Source: JBJELF01 sp051879015
GTDB lineage: Bacteria > Bacillota > Clostridia > Lachnospirales > Lachnospiraceae
DNA: 64,000 nucleotides
Assembly: GCA_051879015.1 (NCBI GenBank)
Contig: JBJELF010000001.1
Location: 39,322-103,321, forward strand
Direction: 5' to 3'
Made by a program: the position numbers and the translations under genes. Shown here one piece after another: positions 1 through 7,861 of the stretch. The notes beneath the pieces were generated by a model. The model was given only the letters and a program-made list of their open reading frames with translations, made no database searches and had not been told where the DNA came from. The number at the start of each line of letters is the position of its first letter. Positions within the stretch are counted from its first letter, which is position 1.

Positions 1-59
1 TTAATAAAAATGCCTATTAGTGGGAATAATGTCTTACAGTGAAAGAAGGTGGGATGTAT

Positions 60-1265
60 ATGGCAGACAAGAAAATAAATAACCGCAAGGAACGATTAAA
101 AAGAAGAAAGATATTGATTGTAACTGGAGAAATCATGATTATTGCGGTGGTATTTCTCATGTGTTACGGTGCTAGTATTATTGGAAAGGTTCAATGGGGC
201 GATAGCAAGGAAGAATTCTATCAACCTAACTATGCGACGAAAGAAGTTGGCAGTGGAAGCGACAAGGATGCAAATGAAGGTGAGAGCAAGCAAGATCAGG
301 AAGTGGCAGCAAACAGTCAAGTACATGCAGAAATTATTGAGGATTATTCGCAGTTTACCAAAGAGTATACAACCTTTCTTGCTGTAGGCATGGACACGAG
401 AGCAAATAGTAATTTGTTGGATAAGACGAACAATAGTGATGTCATCATGATTGGTAATTTAAATAATAAGACAAAGGAAGTGCGATTGGTATCGATTTAT
501 CGGGATACTTATATGCGTATTTTTAGCAATGGGGAATACGATAAGGCAAATCGACAGACTTCTCTGACCAATGTTTCTGATTTGGTGAATATGCTAAATT
601 ATAACTTGGACTTATCAATTGATTATTATGTAGTAGTAAATTGGGTGGCCATGGTCAATGCGGTAAATGTTCTTGGCGGCATTGATATGTATCTGACTGA
701 TGAAGAAGTTGGATATGGCAATGAAAAAGCGGATATCAACGGCTATATTTCTACTATTGTAGAAAATACAGGAGTACCGAGTACGGGTATTTTTGAGGGG
801 GGCCAATTGCATTTAGATGGTGTACAGACAGTGGCATATTGCCGTATTCGATATGTGGGATACGACTATGCACGTACAGAGCGTCAGAGAAAGGTTATCG
901 AGCAGATGTTGGTTAAGGCTAAGCAGATAGATGACCTTGGTACTTTCACCAATTTAGTGGATCAGGTACTACCGAATGTAGGTACCAATATGACTGAGAC
1001 GGAAATCCTAAGTTATTTAAAAGATATCAAAAATTATAATATTACTGCTCAAAGTACTTTCCCTTCTAAAATTTACAGCGATGAGAGAAACTGTGGCAAT
1101 ATACCAGTAACCTATGCGGTGGTCGCAGATGATTTTGCGGCTAATGTGACTGCATTGCATGAATTTTTATTTGATGTGACTGGATATGAGCCGACCAATG
1201 AAGTGAAGGAAGTCAGCAATTATATTAAAGAAATTTCTGGCTGGAATGCAGCTCAAAATGAGTGA
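60..1265 (+). CDS. LytR-CpsA-Psr (LCP) family protein
   Basis: Likely a membrane-anchored phosphotransferase that attaches glycopolymers (teichoic acid or capsule-type) to peptidoglycan outside the cell. The 401-aa product has a Lys/Arg-rich cytoplasmic N-terminus, one membrane segment at about residues 22-42, a low-complexity acidic linker, then an LCP domain. Typical LCP signatures are visible: FLAVGMDTR, a SDVIMIG segment, a RDTY motif, and the Arg-rich stretch ARTERQRKVIEQ. Start choice: ATG at 60 lies 7 nt after AAGGTGG; the GTG at 39 and ATG at 54 sit before or on that ribosome site. It is the first gene in the window and is followed by a terminator, so its operon partners, if any, are upstream. 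Family assignment is confident; the polymer transferred is unknown. Confidence 0.88.
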   Translation: MADKKINNRKERLKRRKILIVTGEIMIIAVVFLMCYGASIIGKVQWGDSKEEFYQPNYATKEVGSGSDKDANEGESKQDQEVAANSQVHAEIIEDYSQFTKEYTTFLAVGMDTRANSNLLDKTNNSDVIMIGNLNNKTKEVRLVSIYRDTYMRIFSNGEYDKANRQTSLTNVSDLVNMLNYNLDLSIDYYVVVNWVAMVNAVNVLGGIDMYLTDEEVGYGNEKADINGYISTIVENTGVPSTGIFEGGQLHLDGVQTVAYCRIRYVGYDYARTERQRKVIEQMLVKAKQIDDLGTFTNLVDQVLPNVGTNMTETEILSYLKDIKNYNITAQSTFPSKIYSDERNCGNIPVTYAVVADDFAANVTALHEFLFDVTGYEPTNEVKEVSNYIKEISGWNAAQNE

Positions 1266-1308
1266 AGTAAAATGATTAAATCAATCAGCGAAATGCTGGA
1301 TAGAGAGA

Positions 1309-1343
1309 CTGCAAGGTGTGAATACATCTTGCAGTTTTATTTT
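1309..1343 (+). terminator. Intrinsic terminator after the LCP gene
   Basis: CTGCAAGGTGT pairs with ACATCTTGCAG (11 bp, one G-U) around a short loop and is followed by TTTTATTTT. It ends the LCP gene transcript. Confidence 0.85.
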
Positions 1344-1344
1344 C

Positions 1345-1373
1345 TTGCATGATAGCTATTTATATGATAAAAT
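1345..1373 (+). promoter_or_regulatory. Predicted sigma-A promoter of the pyr operon
   Basis: TTGCAT (1345-1350), a 17-bp spacer, then TAAAAT (1368-1373). It would start transcription near 1380, leaving a leader of about 215 nt before pyrC. Confidence 0.6.
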
Positions 1374-1409
1374 ATTTATAACTATTCAGTCAAGCGCAAA
1401 TTTTAGAAG

Positions 1410-1448
1410 ACAGACTGTATAAGCTTGCTTACAAGCAGGCTGTTTTTT
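1410..1448 (+). terminator. Terminator hairpin inside the pyr leader (candidate attenuator)
   Basis: About 30 nt after the predicted start, ACAG and CTG pair with CAG and CTGT across one mismatch. An inner GCTTG/CAAGC helix with loop CTTA follows, and TTTTTT comes directly after. This is a terminator between promoter and gene, so attenuation is plausible. I see no recognisable PyrR-binding consensus. The remaining leader (1450-1580) shows no gene. Confidence 0.5.
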
Positions 1449-1596
1449 ATAGATTTGCATTTGGTGCTTAGCTAAAATCAAGTGTTTTTATGTTAGCAGC
1501 AGTTAAACGGTAAAATAACTGAAAATAGGAGATGGCTAGCTGAATCGTTACAAATATTCATGAGCGCATGAAAGAAACAGCGGAATGGAGGTTTTC

Positions 1597-2895
1597 ATGA
1601 AATTACTGATAAAAAATGGTCGTATTTTGGATCCAGCAACAGCGACTGATGCAGTGATGCATTTGTTGATTGAAGATGATAAAATTGTTGGCAGATATGA
1701 GCAGCTGGATAATATGGTGGCAGATAAAGAAATTGATGCAGCTGGCTGCTACGTAATGCCAGGTTTAATTGATATGCATGTGCATTTGCGCGAGCCGGGA
1801 TTTGAGTATAAGGAGACAATTCGCACAGGTGCATTGGCGGCAGCTCATGGCGGATATACAACGATTTGTCCGATGCCAAATACGAAGCCAGCTACAGACT
1901 CTCCAAGTATGATTGAGTATATTAGAGATAAGGCCGAGAATGATGCGGTGATTCATGTACTGCCTGTAGGTGCAGTGACCTTAGGACAGAATGGCGAGAA
2001 GTTGACAGATATAGCGGGCATGGCAAAGGCTGGTGCTGTTGGTATCAGCGAAGATGGAAAAAGTGTGATGAATGCGGCTCTTTATCGTGAGGGTATGAAG
2101 GAGGCTGCAAAGGCAGGTATTATAGTGATGGCTCATTGTGAGGACAAAAACTTGGTGGGCAAGGGATGTCTGAATTTAGGACCAAAATCGGAAGAACTGG
2201 GCGTGCCGGGTATCTCCAATTCAGTGGAGGACGTTATCACAGCACGAGATATTATTTTAGCTAAGGAGACAGGAGTTCATTTGCATTTATGTCATTGTTC
2301 TACCAAAGATAGTGTATCTATGGTTAAAGCTGCGAAAGAAGATGGCGTGGCTGTAACTGCGGAGGTTTGTCCTCATCATTTTTCTATGAGTGAGGAGGAT
2401 ATTACCTCTGATGACAGTAATTTTAAGATGAATCCGCCGCTGCGAAGCAAGGAAGATGTACAGGCTTTGAAGGAAGGATTGCGTGATGGTATTATGGAGG
2501 TTATTTCAACTGACCATGCACCTCATCATGCCAGTGAAAAAGCGAAGTCAGTAACGGAAGCACCTTTTGGTATTGTGGGTTCGGAGACAGCTGTGGCATT
2601 GACGATTACAAATTTGGTGGATGCAGGCTATTTGACACCAATGCAGATGGCGGAGAAGATGAGTTATAATCCTGCTCGTATTCTGGGTATTAATCGAGGC
2701 AGCTTAGAGATAGGAAAACCTGCTGATGTGGTGGTCATTGACCCGAATGCAGAGTACTGCATTGATGTCAATACCTTCTATTCCAAAGGAAAAAATACGC
2801 CGTTTAATGGAATGAAAGTGCATGGCCGTGTATTATGTACCATTTGTGATGGACAGATTGTATATCAGTATGAAGGTAACGATTTCTGTGACTGA
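1597..2895 (+). CDS. pyrC: Dihydroorotase
   Basis: Catalyses the reversible cyclisation of carbamoyl-aspartate to dihydroorotate, the third step of pyrimidine synthesis, in the cytoplasm. The 432-aa length and sequence fit the long (type I) metallo-dependent amidohydrolases. The metal-binding DMHVHLREPG motif lies near residue 60, a HLHLCHCS segment in the middle and the metal aspartate in STDHAPHH near residue 305. Start choice: ATG 1597 is 5 nt after GGAGG; the ATG at 1585 overlaps that site. It heads pyrC-pyrF-pyrK-pyrD-(unknown)-pyrE. The carbamoyl-phosphate synthase and pyrB genes are not in the window. Regulation probably acts through the leader hairpin upstream. Confidence 0.96.
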   Translation: MKLLIKNGRILDPATATDAVMHLLIEDDKIVGRYEQLDNMVADKEIDAAGCYVMPGLIDMHVHLREPGFEYKETIRTGALAAAHGGYTTICPMPNTKPATDSPSMIEYIRDKAENDAVIHVLPVGAVTLGQNGEKLTDIAGMAKAGAVGISEDGKSVMNAALYREGMKEAAKAGIIVMAHCEDKNLVGKGCLNLGPKSEELGVPGISNSVEDVITARDIILAKETGVHLHLCHCSTKDSVSMVKAAKEDGVAVTAEVCPHHFSMSEEDITSDDSNFKMNPPLRSKEDVQALKEGLRDGIMEVISTDHAPHHASEKAKSVTEAPFGIVGSETAVALTITNLVDAGYLTPMQMAEKMSYNPARILGINRGSLEIGKPADVVVIDPNAEYCIDVNTFYSKGKNTPFNGMKVHGRVLCTICDGQIVYQYEGNDFCD

Positions 2896-2928
2896 ATTAT
2901 TTTTAAGAGAATGAGAAAGAAATAGGAA

Positions 2929-2964
2929 GATATCGGGGGCAAAATGCCTTTTGACCTCAATATC
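2929..2964 (+). repeat. Palindromic repeat between pyrC and pyrF
   Basis: An imperfect hairpin: GATATCGGGGGCAAAA, loop TGCC, then TTTTGACCTCAATATC, with two mismatches in 16 pairs. The GGGG..AAAATGC.TTTTGACC core recurs at 36617-36638, so it is probably one copy of a dispersed repeat family. Confidence 0.55.
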
Positions 2965-3000
2965 ATATGAACAAAGATAAGTCATAAAGGAGAAATAGAG

Positions 3001-3918
3001 ATGATTAATAAACTTGTGTCAAAAATTCAGAAATTAAATGCACCAATTGTAGTTGGATTGGATCCAATGTTAAATTATGTACCAGAGCAGATTAAGGAGA
3101 AAGCTTTTAGCGAGTATGGTGAGACTTTAGAGGGTGCTGGTGAGGCTATCTGGCAGTTTAATAAGGCAATTGTGGACAACGTGTATGATTTGATTCCGGC
3201 AGTAAAACCACAGATTGCAATGTATGAGCAATTTGGTATTCCAGGTTTGGTAGCCTACAAAAAGACCGTAGATTATTGCAAGAGCAAGGATTTAGTGGTT
3301 ATTGGTGATGTCAAGAGAGGCGATATTGGCTCTACTTCTGCTGCCTATGCAGTGGGACATTTGGGCAAAGTGCAGGTGGGAAGTCAAAAGATTCCGGTTT
3401 TCGATGAAGATTTTGCTACGGTGAATCCATATTTGGGCTCCGACGGTATCAATCCATTCATCAAGGTTTGTCAGGAAGAAAAGAAAGGATTATTTATTCT
3501 GGTTAAGACGTCTAATCCTTCCAGCGGAGAATTTCAGGATCGTTTAATTGAAGGAAAACCATTATATGAATGGGTTGGTGAGAAGGTAAATGAGTGGGGC
3601 GCACAGTGCATGGGTAATTCCTATAGCTATATTGGCTGTGTGGTTGGTGCTACTTATCCAGAGATGGGAGCTGTTCTGAGAAAAGTAATGCCTAAGACTT
3701 ATATCTTGGTGCCAGGTTATGGTGCGCAGGGTGGAAAGGCTGCTGATTTAAAGCCATATTTCAATGAAGATGGTTTGGGTGCTATTGTAAACTCCTCCCG
3801 AGGAATTATTGCTGCTTATAAGCAGGAAAAATATGCTAAGTTTGGTGCTGTTAATTTTGCAGATGCATCCAGAGCAGCTGTGGTTGATATGATTGAGGAT
3901 ATTGCATCTATCTTCTAA
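3001..3918 (+). CDS. pyrF: Orotidine-5'-phosphate decarboxylase, long type
   Basis: Converts OMP to UMP, the last step of UMP synthesis. At 305 aa it belongs to the longer OMP decarboxylase subgroup common in Clostridia and actinobacteria, not the ~240-aa type. The catalytic Asp-Lys-Asp set is seen in GDVKRGDIGS (D103, K105, D108); the substrate-binding GLDP motif is at residues 19-22 and a phosphate-binding VPGYGAQGG loop is near the C-terminus. RBS AAGGAGA precedes ATG. It lies 105 bp after pyrC, separated by a palindromic repeat, and 23 bp before pyrK. Confidence 0.96.
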   Translation: MINKLVSKIQKLNAPIVVGLDPMLNYVPEQIKEKAFSEYGETLEGAGEAIWQFNKAIVDNVYDLIPAVKPQIAMYEQFGIPGLVAYKKTVDYCKSKDLVVIGDVKRGDIGSTSAAYAVGHLGKVQVGSQKIPVFDEDFATVNPYLGSDGINPFIKVCQEEKKGLFILVKTSNPSSGEFQDRLIEGKPLYEWVGEKVNEWGAQCMGNSYSYIGCVVGATYPEMGAVLRKVMPKTYILVPGYGAQGGKAADLKPYFNEDGLGAIVNSSRGIIAAYKQEKYAKFGAVNFADASRAAVVDMIEDIASIF

Positions 3919-3941
3919 CTTAAGAAACGAGGAAAAATTTT

Positions 3942-4706
3942 ATGAGTAAAGTGAAAGAGACTGCGAGAGTAATCAGTCAGGAAGAACTCTCAGAGGGTGT
4001 GTACAGCATGTGGATTTGGACACCTGCCATTGCAAGTCAGGCGGTGCCGGGACAATTTATTTCTGTTTATACAAAGGATCAGAGTAAGTTGCTGCCAAGA
4101 CCAATTAGTTTATGTGAGATTGAGGAAGATAAGTTGCGTATTGTGTACCGTGTAGCTGGATCTGGTACAGCAGAGTTTTCAACTTATCAAGCGGGAGATA
4201 AGATTGAGATTATGGGACCTTTGGGCAATGGCTTTCCGTTATTAGAGGGCAGAAAAGCATTTTTGATTGGCGGAGGGATTGGTATTCCTCCTATGCTGCA
4301 GCTGGCGAAGAGTTTGAAAGCAGAAAAGCAGATCGTGGTAGGTTATCGCAACTCTGACACTTTTTTAACAGAAGAGTTGGGAGCAAATGGCAGTCTTTAT
4401 CTGGCAACGGAGGATGGAAGTTTAGGAACAAGAGGGAATGTCATGGATGCCATTCAAGAGAATGGTTTGTATGCGGATGTAATTTATGCTTGTGGACCGA
4501 CTCCAATGCTGCGTGCTATTAAGAGCTATGCAGTTGAGCGCGATATAGAGTGTTATCTTTCCTTGGAGGAGAGAATGGCCTGTGGTATCGGTGCCTGCCT
4601 TGCCTGTGTATGCAAGTCTAAGGAAGTGGATCATCATACTAACGTCAACAATAAGAGAATCTGTAAGGATGGACCAGTATTCTTGGCAACGGAGGTAGAA
4701 TTATAA
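3942..4706 (+). CDS. pyrK: Dihydroorotate dehydrogenase B, electron-transfer subunit
   Basis: FAD and [2Fe-2S] subunit that passes electrons from PyrD to NAD+. The 254-aa protein has an N-terminal ferredoxin-reductase-type FAD domain with LLPRPISLCE, a nucleotide-binding GGGIGIPPMLQLAKSL segment at about residue 105, and a C-terminal cysteine cluster in ACGIGACLACVC plus RICKDGP that binds the iron-sulfur cluster. Its stop codon overlaps the pyrD start by one base (TAATG), so the two subunits are translationally coupled. A PyrK gene implies the NAD-dependent class 1B enzyme. Confidence 0.96.
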   Translation: MSKVKETARVISQEELSEGVYSMWIWTPAIASQAVPGQFISVYTKDQSKLLPRPISLCEIEEDKLRIVYRVAGSGTAEFSTYQAGDKIEIMGPLGNGFPLLEGRKAFLIGGGIGIPPMLQLAKSLKAEKQIVVGYRNSDTFLTEELGANGSLYLATEDGSLGTRGNVMDAIQENGLYADVIYACGPTPMLRAIKSYAVERDIECYLSLEERMACGIGACLACVCKSKEVDHHTNVNNKRICKDGPVFLATEVEL

Positions 4707-5626
4707 TGGCTGACATGAATGTAATTAATACATCAGTAAATTTGGCAGGTGTTGTGTTGAAAAATCCTGTCATGACGGCATCAGGTACCTTTGGCTCTGG
4801 TGCGGAGTATTCCGAATTTGTGGACTTAAATCAGTTAGGTGCAGTTGTCACAAAGGGTGTTGCAAATGTGCCTTGGCCAGGAAATCCAACTCCTAGAATT
4901 GCAGAAGTCTATGGTGGTATGATGAATGCTATCGGTCTGCAAAATCCTGGTTTGGAAGTGTTCTGTAAGAGAGATATTCCCTATCTAAAGCAGTTTGATA
5001 CAAAGATTATCGTCAATGTGTGTGGGCGTACGGTGGAGGATTATGTGGAGGCTGTGGAAATTTTAGGTGAGCAGCCAGTTGACCTGTTGGAAATTAATGT
5101 GTCCTGCCCAAATGTGAAGCATGGCGGTATCGCTTTTGGACAGGATCCAAAGGCATTGGAGCATATTACCAAAGAAGTGAAAGCAAAGGCAAAACAGCCG
5201 ATTATCATGAAATTGAGTCCAAATGTGACAGATATCACAGTGATGGCAAAGGCGGCAGAGGCAGGCGGTGCAGATGTTCTTTCTCTCATCAATACTTTGA
5301 CTGGTATGAAAATTGATATCAATCGCCGATGCTTTGCGGTGGCAAATAAGACAGCAGGAGTGTCTGGACCGATTGTAAAACCTATCGCAGTGCGCATGGT
5401 TTATCAGGTTGCCAATGCGGTGAAACTGCCAATTATCGGTATGGGCGGCATCCAGAATGCTGATGATGCCATTGAGTTCTTGTTGGCTGGTGCTACAGCA
5501 GTTTCTATCGGCACAGCTAACTTTTATAATCCTTATGCGACACTGGAAGTGGTAAAGGGCATTGAGGATTATATGAGAAAATATCATTTTACCGATGTAA
5601 ATCAGCTGATTGGATTGGTGAAGTAA
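4706..5626 (+). CDS. pyrD: Dihydroorotate dehydrogenase B (NAD+), catalytic subunit
   Basis: FMN-binding TIM-barrel subunit oxidising dihydroorotate to orotate. The class 1 active-site cysteine lies in NVSCPNVKHGG (C134), with the flavin/substrate motif ASGTFGSG near residue 26 and the phosphate-binding GMGGI and SIGTANF segments near the C-terminus. At 306 aa it has the usual class 1B length. It overlaps pyrK by one base and is followed after one base by an unrecognised gene with a GTG start. Confidence 0.96.
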   Translation: MADMNVINTSVNLAGVVLKNPVMTASGTFGSGAEYSEFVDLNQLGAVVTKGVANVPWPGNPTPRIAEVYGGMMNAIGLQNPGLEVFCKRDIPYLKQFDTKIIVNVCGRTVEDYVEAVEILGEQPVDLLEINVSCPNVKHGGIAFGQDPKALEHITKEVKAKAKQPIIMKLSPNVTDITVMAKAAEAGGADVLSLINTLTGMKIDINRRCFAVANKTAGVSGPIVKPIAVRMVYQVANAVKLPIIGMGGIQNADDAIEFLLAGATAVSIGTANFYNPYATLEVVKGIEDYMRKYHFTDVNQLIGLVK

Positions 5627-5627
5627 A

Positions 5628-6487
5628 GTGGAAAATTTAATTGATTTTTTGTTGACTGCGGCGCCTGATCTGGCGCCGCAGTTGGAAGCTGCCCTGCAAG
5701 AGGTAATGAAATCAATCAATGCAGCGGAAGTAACCTTAAGTGGAGCAATTCCAGCTTTGATGGCAGATAAGAAATACAATGTGGCTGCTGCATATCTAAA
5801 GGCGGTACAGGAGCTTTCAAAAGTAGCGGATTTGGTGCAACATTTAACGGATGAGGTAGAGTTTCCTGAGTTGGAGCAGCGGAATAAGATGGAACTGGCA
5901 GATGCAGTTCCATCTTTAGAGGCAGACGAGACAGACTTAGAATCGGAACAAGCTGATGATAGAGTGACAGATAGGAAGAATCGAGGGGAACGTATTGACT
6001 ATACCAGGTATCGGGTAAATAATCAAATTTCCTATCCGTTGACGATGGATTTTAGGCATACAAGCCCCTATGCTTTTACAATGAATGATGAGCAGTATGA
6101 AGTGGATTCATGGTATCGGATTACGATGAGAATTTGCGAGATTCTTTATGGAAAAAATGAAATTTTATTTCGCAGTATTGTACAGAGTGGTGAAATTCGG
6201 GGNNNNNNNNNNGTAGGAAGTGGTACCTGGCTTTTCGAGATGGTGAATCTGTTAAAACCATTGCAGCTCCGAAGATGTTATTAGACAGCGATATTGTGAT
6301 AGAGCAGAGGCTGAGCGCAAACCAACATATGGATATCGTGCAGAAATTGTTGAAAGCCTATGAAATTCCGTTGGATTCTGTTAAAATTTATCTGGAGAGT
6401 GACAGAAGACCCCTCCATGGACAGAAAGCAGTAGGAACCTATTTGGAGCATGATTACGATTATGTTACAGATTTGTTTGGATTGTAG
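5628..6487 (+). CDS. Unknown protein, gene split by an assembly gap
   Basis: Not recognised. The first part (GTG 5628 to the gap) encodes a helical acidic N-terminus (LLTAAPDLAPQLEAALQE), an Asp/Glu-rich middle, then a segment with DFRHTSPYAFTMND and YRITMRICEILYG. The run of N at 6203-6212 breaks the frame. After the gap a different frame continues the protein (KWYLAFRDGESVKTIAAPKM to DYVTDLFGL*, stop at 6487). The two frames rejoin only if the true missing length is 2 modulo 3, so the 10 Ns look like a placeholder, not a measured gap. It starts one base after the pyrD stop and is probably co-transcribed. Near its start it contains a perfect 11-bp GC-rich hairpin. Confidence 0.7.
5655..5682 (+). 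repeat. Perfect GC-rich hairpin at the start of a coding region
   Basis: ACTGCGGCGCC, loop TGATCT, GGCGCCGCAGT: 11 perfect pairs, almost all G-C, in otherwise AT-rich DNA, at codons 10-19 of the unknown gene after pyrD. No T-run follows on either strand, so it is not an ordinary terminator. Confidence 0.6.
6203..6212. other. Assembly gap (10 N)
   Basis: Ten undetermined bases. The flanking reading frames do not match across 10 nt, so the real length differs. Confidence 0.99.
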
Positions 6488-6493
6488 AAGTTA

Positions 6494-6522
6494 TTGTTAT
6501 TTTTGGAATGTTATGGTAAAAT
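6494..6522 (+). promoter_or_regulatory. Predicted promoter of pyrE
   Basis: TTGTTA (6494-6499), 17-bp spacer, TAAAAT (6517-6522) preceded by TGG (extended -10). pyrE may therefore be transcribed both from the operon and from its own promoter. Confidence 0.55.
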
Positions 6523-6574
6523 GAAAATGGTAAAATAGAAAGGCTTTGTGCCTGAGTTATTGGAGGTTTTAGAT

Positions 6575-7252
6575 ATGGAACGTTACAAAGAGGAATTTAT
6601 CGAGTTTATGATTGATTGTCAAGTATTGAAATTTGGCGATTTTGTGACTAAGAGTGGAAGAAAAACTCCTTTCTTTGTCAATACAGGATATTATCGTACA
6701 GGGGCGCAGTTGAAGAAATTAGGTGAATACTATGCACAGGCTATCGCAGAGTCTTTTGGCACTGATTTTGATGTCTTGTTTGGACCTGCTTACAAGGGTA
6801 TTCCACTGTCTGTTACCACAGCGATTGCGTTAAGTGATAAATTTGGTGCAGATGTGCGTTACTGTTCTAATCGTAAAGAGGTCAAAGATCATGGTGATGT
6901 AGGTATTTTGTTGGGAGGTCCAATCAATAATGGAGATAGAGTTATGATGATTGAGGATGTAACTACCTCTGGAAAGTCTATCAATGAGACGATGCCAATT
7001 TTGAAGGCACAGGGAGATATCAAAATTGCGGGTCTTTGCGTGTCAGTAGACCGTATGGAGCGTGGAACTGGTACAAAGAGTGCTATCGCAGAGTTGGAAG
7101 AAAAATATGGTATCAAGATTCGTGCCATTGTTACGATGGCGGAAGTAATAGAACATCTGTATAATAAACCTTACAAGGGAAAGATTATTATTGATGATAC
7201 CATCAAGGCAGCTATTGATAATTACTATGCACTGTACGGAGCACAGGCATAA
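6575..7252 (+). CDS. pyrE: Orotate phosphoribosyltransferase
   Basis: Joins orotate and PRPP to make OMP. The 225-aa product shows the PRPP-binding motif MMIEDVTTSGKS at about residues 125-135, a FGPAYKGIPL flexible-loop region, and the SGRKTPFFVNTG orotate-side segment near the N-terminus. Start choice: ATG 6575 is 8 nt after GGAGG; the upstream GTG at 6548 precedes that site. It is the last pyrimidine gene of the cluster, separated from the others by the gap-containing unknown gene. Confidence 0.96.
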   Translation: MERYKEEFIEFMIDCQVLKFGDFVTKSGRKTPFFVNTGYYRTGAQLKKLGEYYAQAIAESFGTDFDVLFGPAYKGIPLSVTTAIALSDKFGADVRYCSNRKEVKDHGDVGILLGGPINNGDRVMMIEDVTTSGKSINETMPILKAQGDIKIAGLCVSVDRMERGTGTKSAIAELEEKYGIKIRAIVTMAEVIEHLYNKPYKGKIIIDDTIKAAIDNYYALYGAQA

Positions 7253-7325
7253 TGAATCAATAGCAATCTGTAGATATTGCAGAAAAATGCTTAAGTAGTT
7301 GAAGTTTAGATATTGGAGGTTTAAA

Positions 7326-7478
7326 ATGAGCGAGAAAAGTTACCATGTAATGAGTCAAACAGGTGCTGGAGATATTGTGATTGGCATTATTATGATTGTA
7401 GTTGGTGTGAGCACTGGTATTGTAGCAATTGTAAATGGCGCGAGATTATTAGCTGGTCGTAAAGACTTGACATTTTAA
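7326..7478 (+). CDS. Small membrane protein of 50 aa
   Basis: A short gene missed by usual length cut-offs. TTGGAGG stands 7 nt before ATG. The product has a short polar N-terminus, then one long hydrophobic stretch (residues 16-37, DIVIGIIMIVVGVSTGIVAI) and a positively charged C-terminus (LLAGRKDLTF), giving a single membrane span. No family is recognised. It sits between pyrE and another small membrane protein gene, 32 bp from the latter, so the two probably form one transcript. Confidence 0.7.
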   Translation: MSEKSYHVMSQTGAGDIVIGIIMIVVGVSTGIVAIVNGARLLAGRKDLTF

Positions 7479-7510
7479 GGCTGTGCAGGGAAAGGACATA
7501 AAAGATAAAG

Positions 7511-7840
7511 ATGAAGAATAAAGATTCCCTTGATTTTGCGTACAAAGAACATACGATACAGGGGATGATTTCCTGTGGTTTGTTTTTAATTGCATTTCTG
7601 ATTGTGATTTTGACGCTTCGATTGTCTTGGCAGCAAAAGGGGGAGAGTGGATTATGGGCAGGTGCTGCAGGTCTGCTCTCCCTTTTTCTTAATGGGATTG
7701 GTACTTATATGGGTTGTCGAGGAATCCGCATACGGGAGCGGGTGGAGAAAAAGACAGCTTGGTTTGGTTTTGTCGCAAATGGGCTGATGGTTTTGACTTT
7801 GGTCGGGTTGTATATTTGGGGCTATGTAAGTTTGTTTTGA
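7511..7840 (+). CDS. Small integral membrane protein
   Basis: Unrecognised 109-aa protein with three predicted membrane segments: MISCGLFLIAFLIVILTLRL (about 19-38), GLWAGAAGLLSLFLNGIGTY (about 47-66) and FGFVANGLMVLTLVGLYIWG (about 85-104). A short charged loop IRIRERVEKKTAW joins the last two. It resembles small uncharacterised Lachnospiraceae membrane proteins, possibly the DUF6142 type, but I cannot confirm this. It lies between the 50-aa membrane protein and an unknown soluble protein gene 21 bp downstream, suggesting a small operon. Confidence 0.7.
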   Translation: MKNKDSLDFAYKEHTIQGMISCGLFLIAFLIVILTLRLSWQQKGESGLWAGAAGLLSLFLNGIGTYMGCRGIRIRERVEKKTAWFGFVANGLMVLTLVGLYIWGYVSLF

Positions 7841-7861
7841 TAGTGGTAATAAGGAAGAGAT

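Noticed and set aside
1374..1596. PyrR-binding attenuator in the pyrC leader
   Set aside because: A terminator exists, but no PyrR-binding consensus could be found, so I do not name the regulator.
5041..5779. Long reverse-strand frames opposite pyrD
   Set aside because: They are mirror frames of a strongly coding gene, with odd composition and no ribosome sites.
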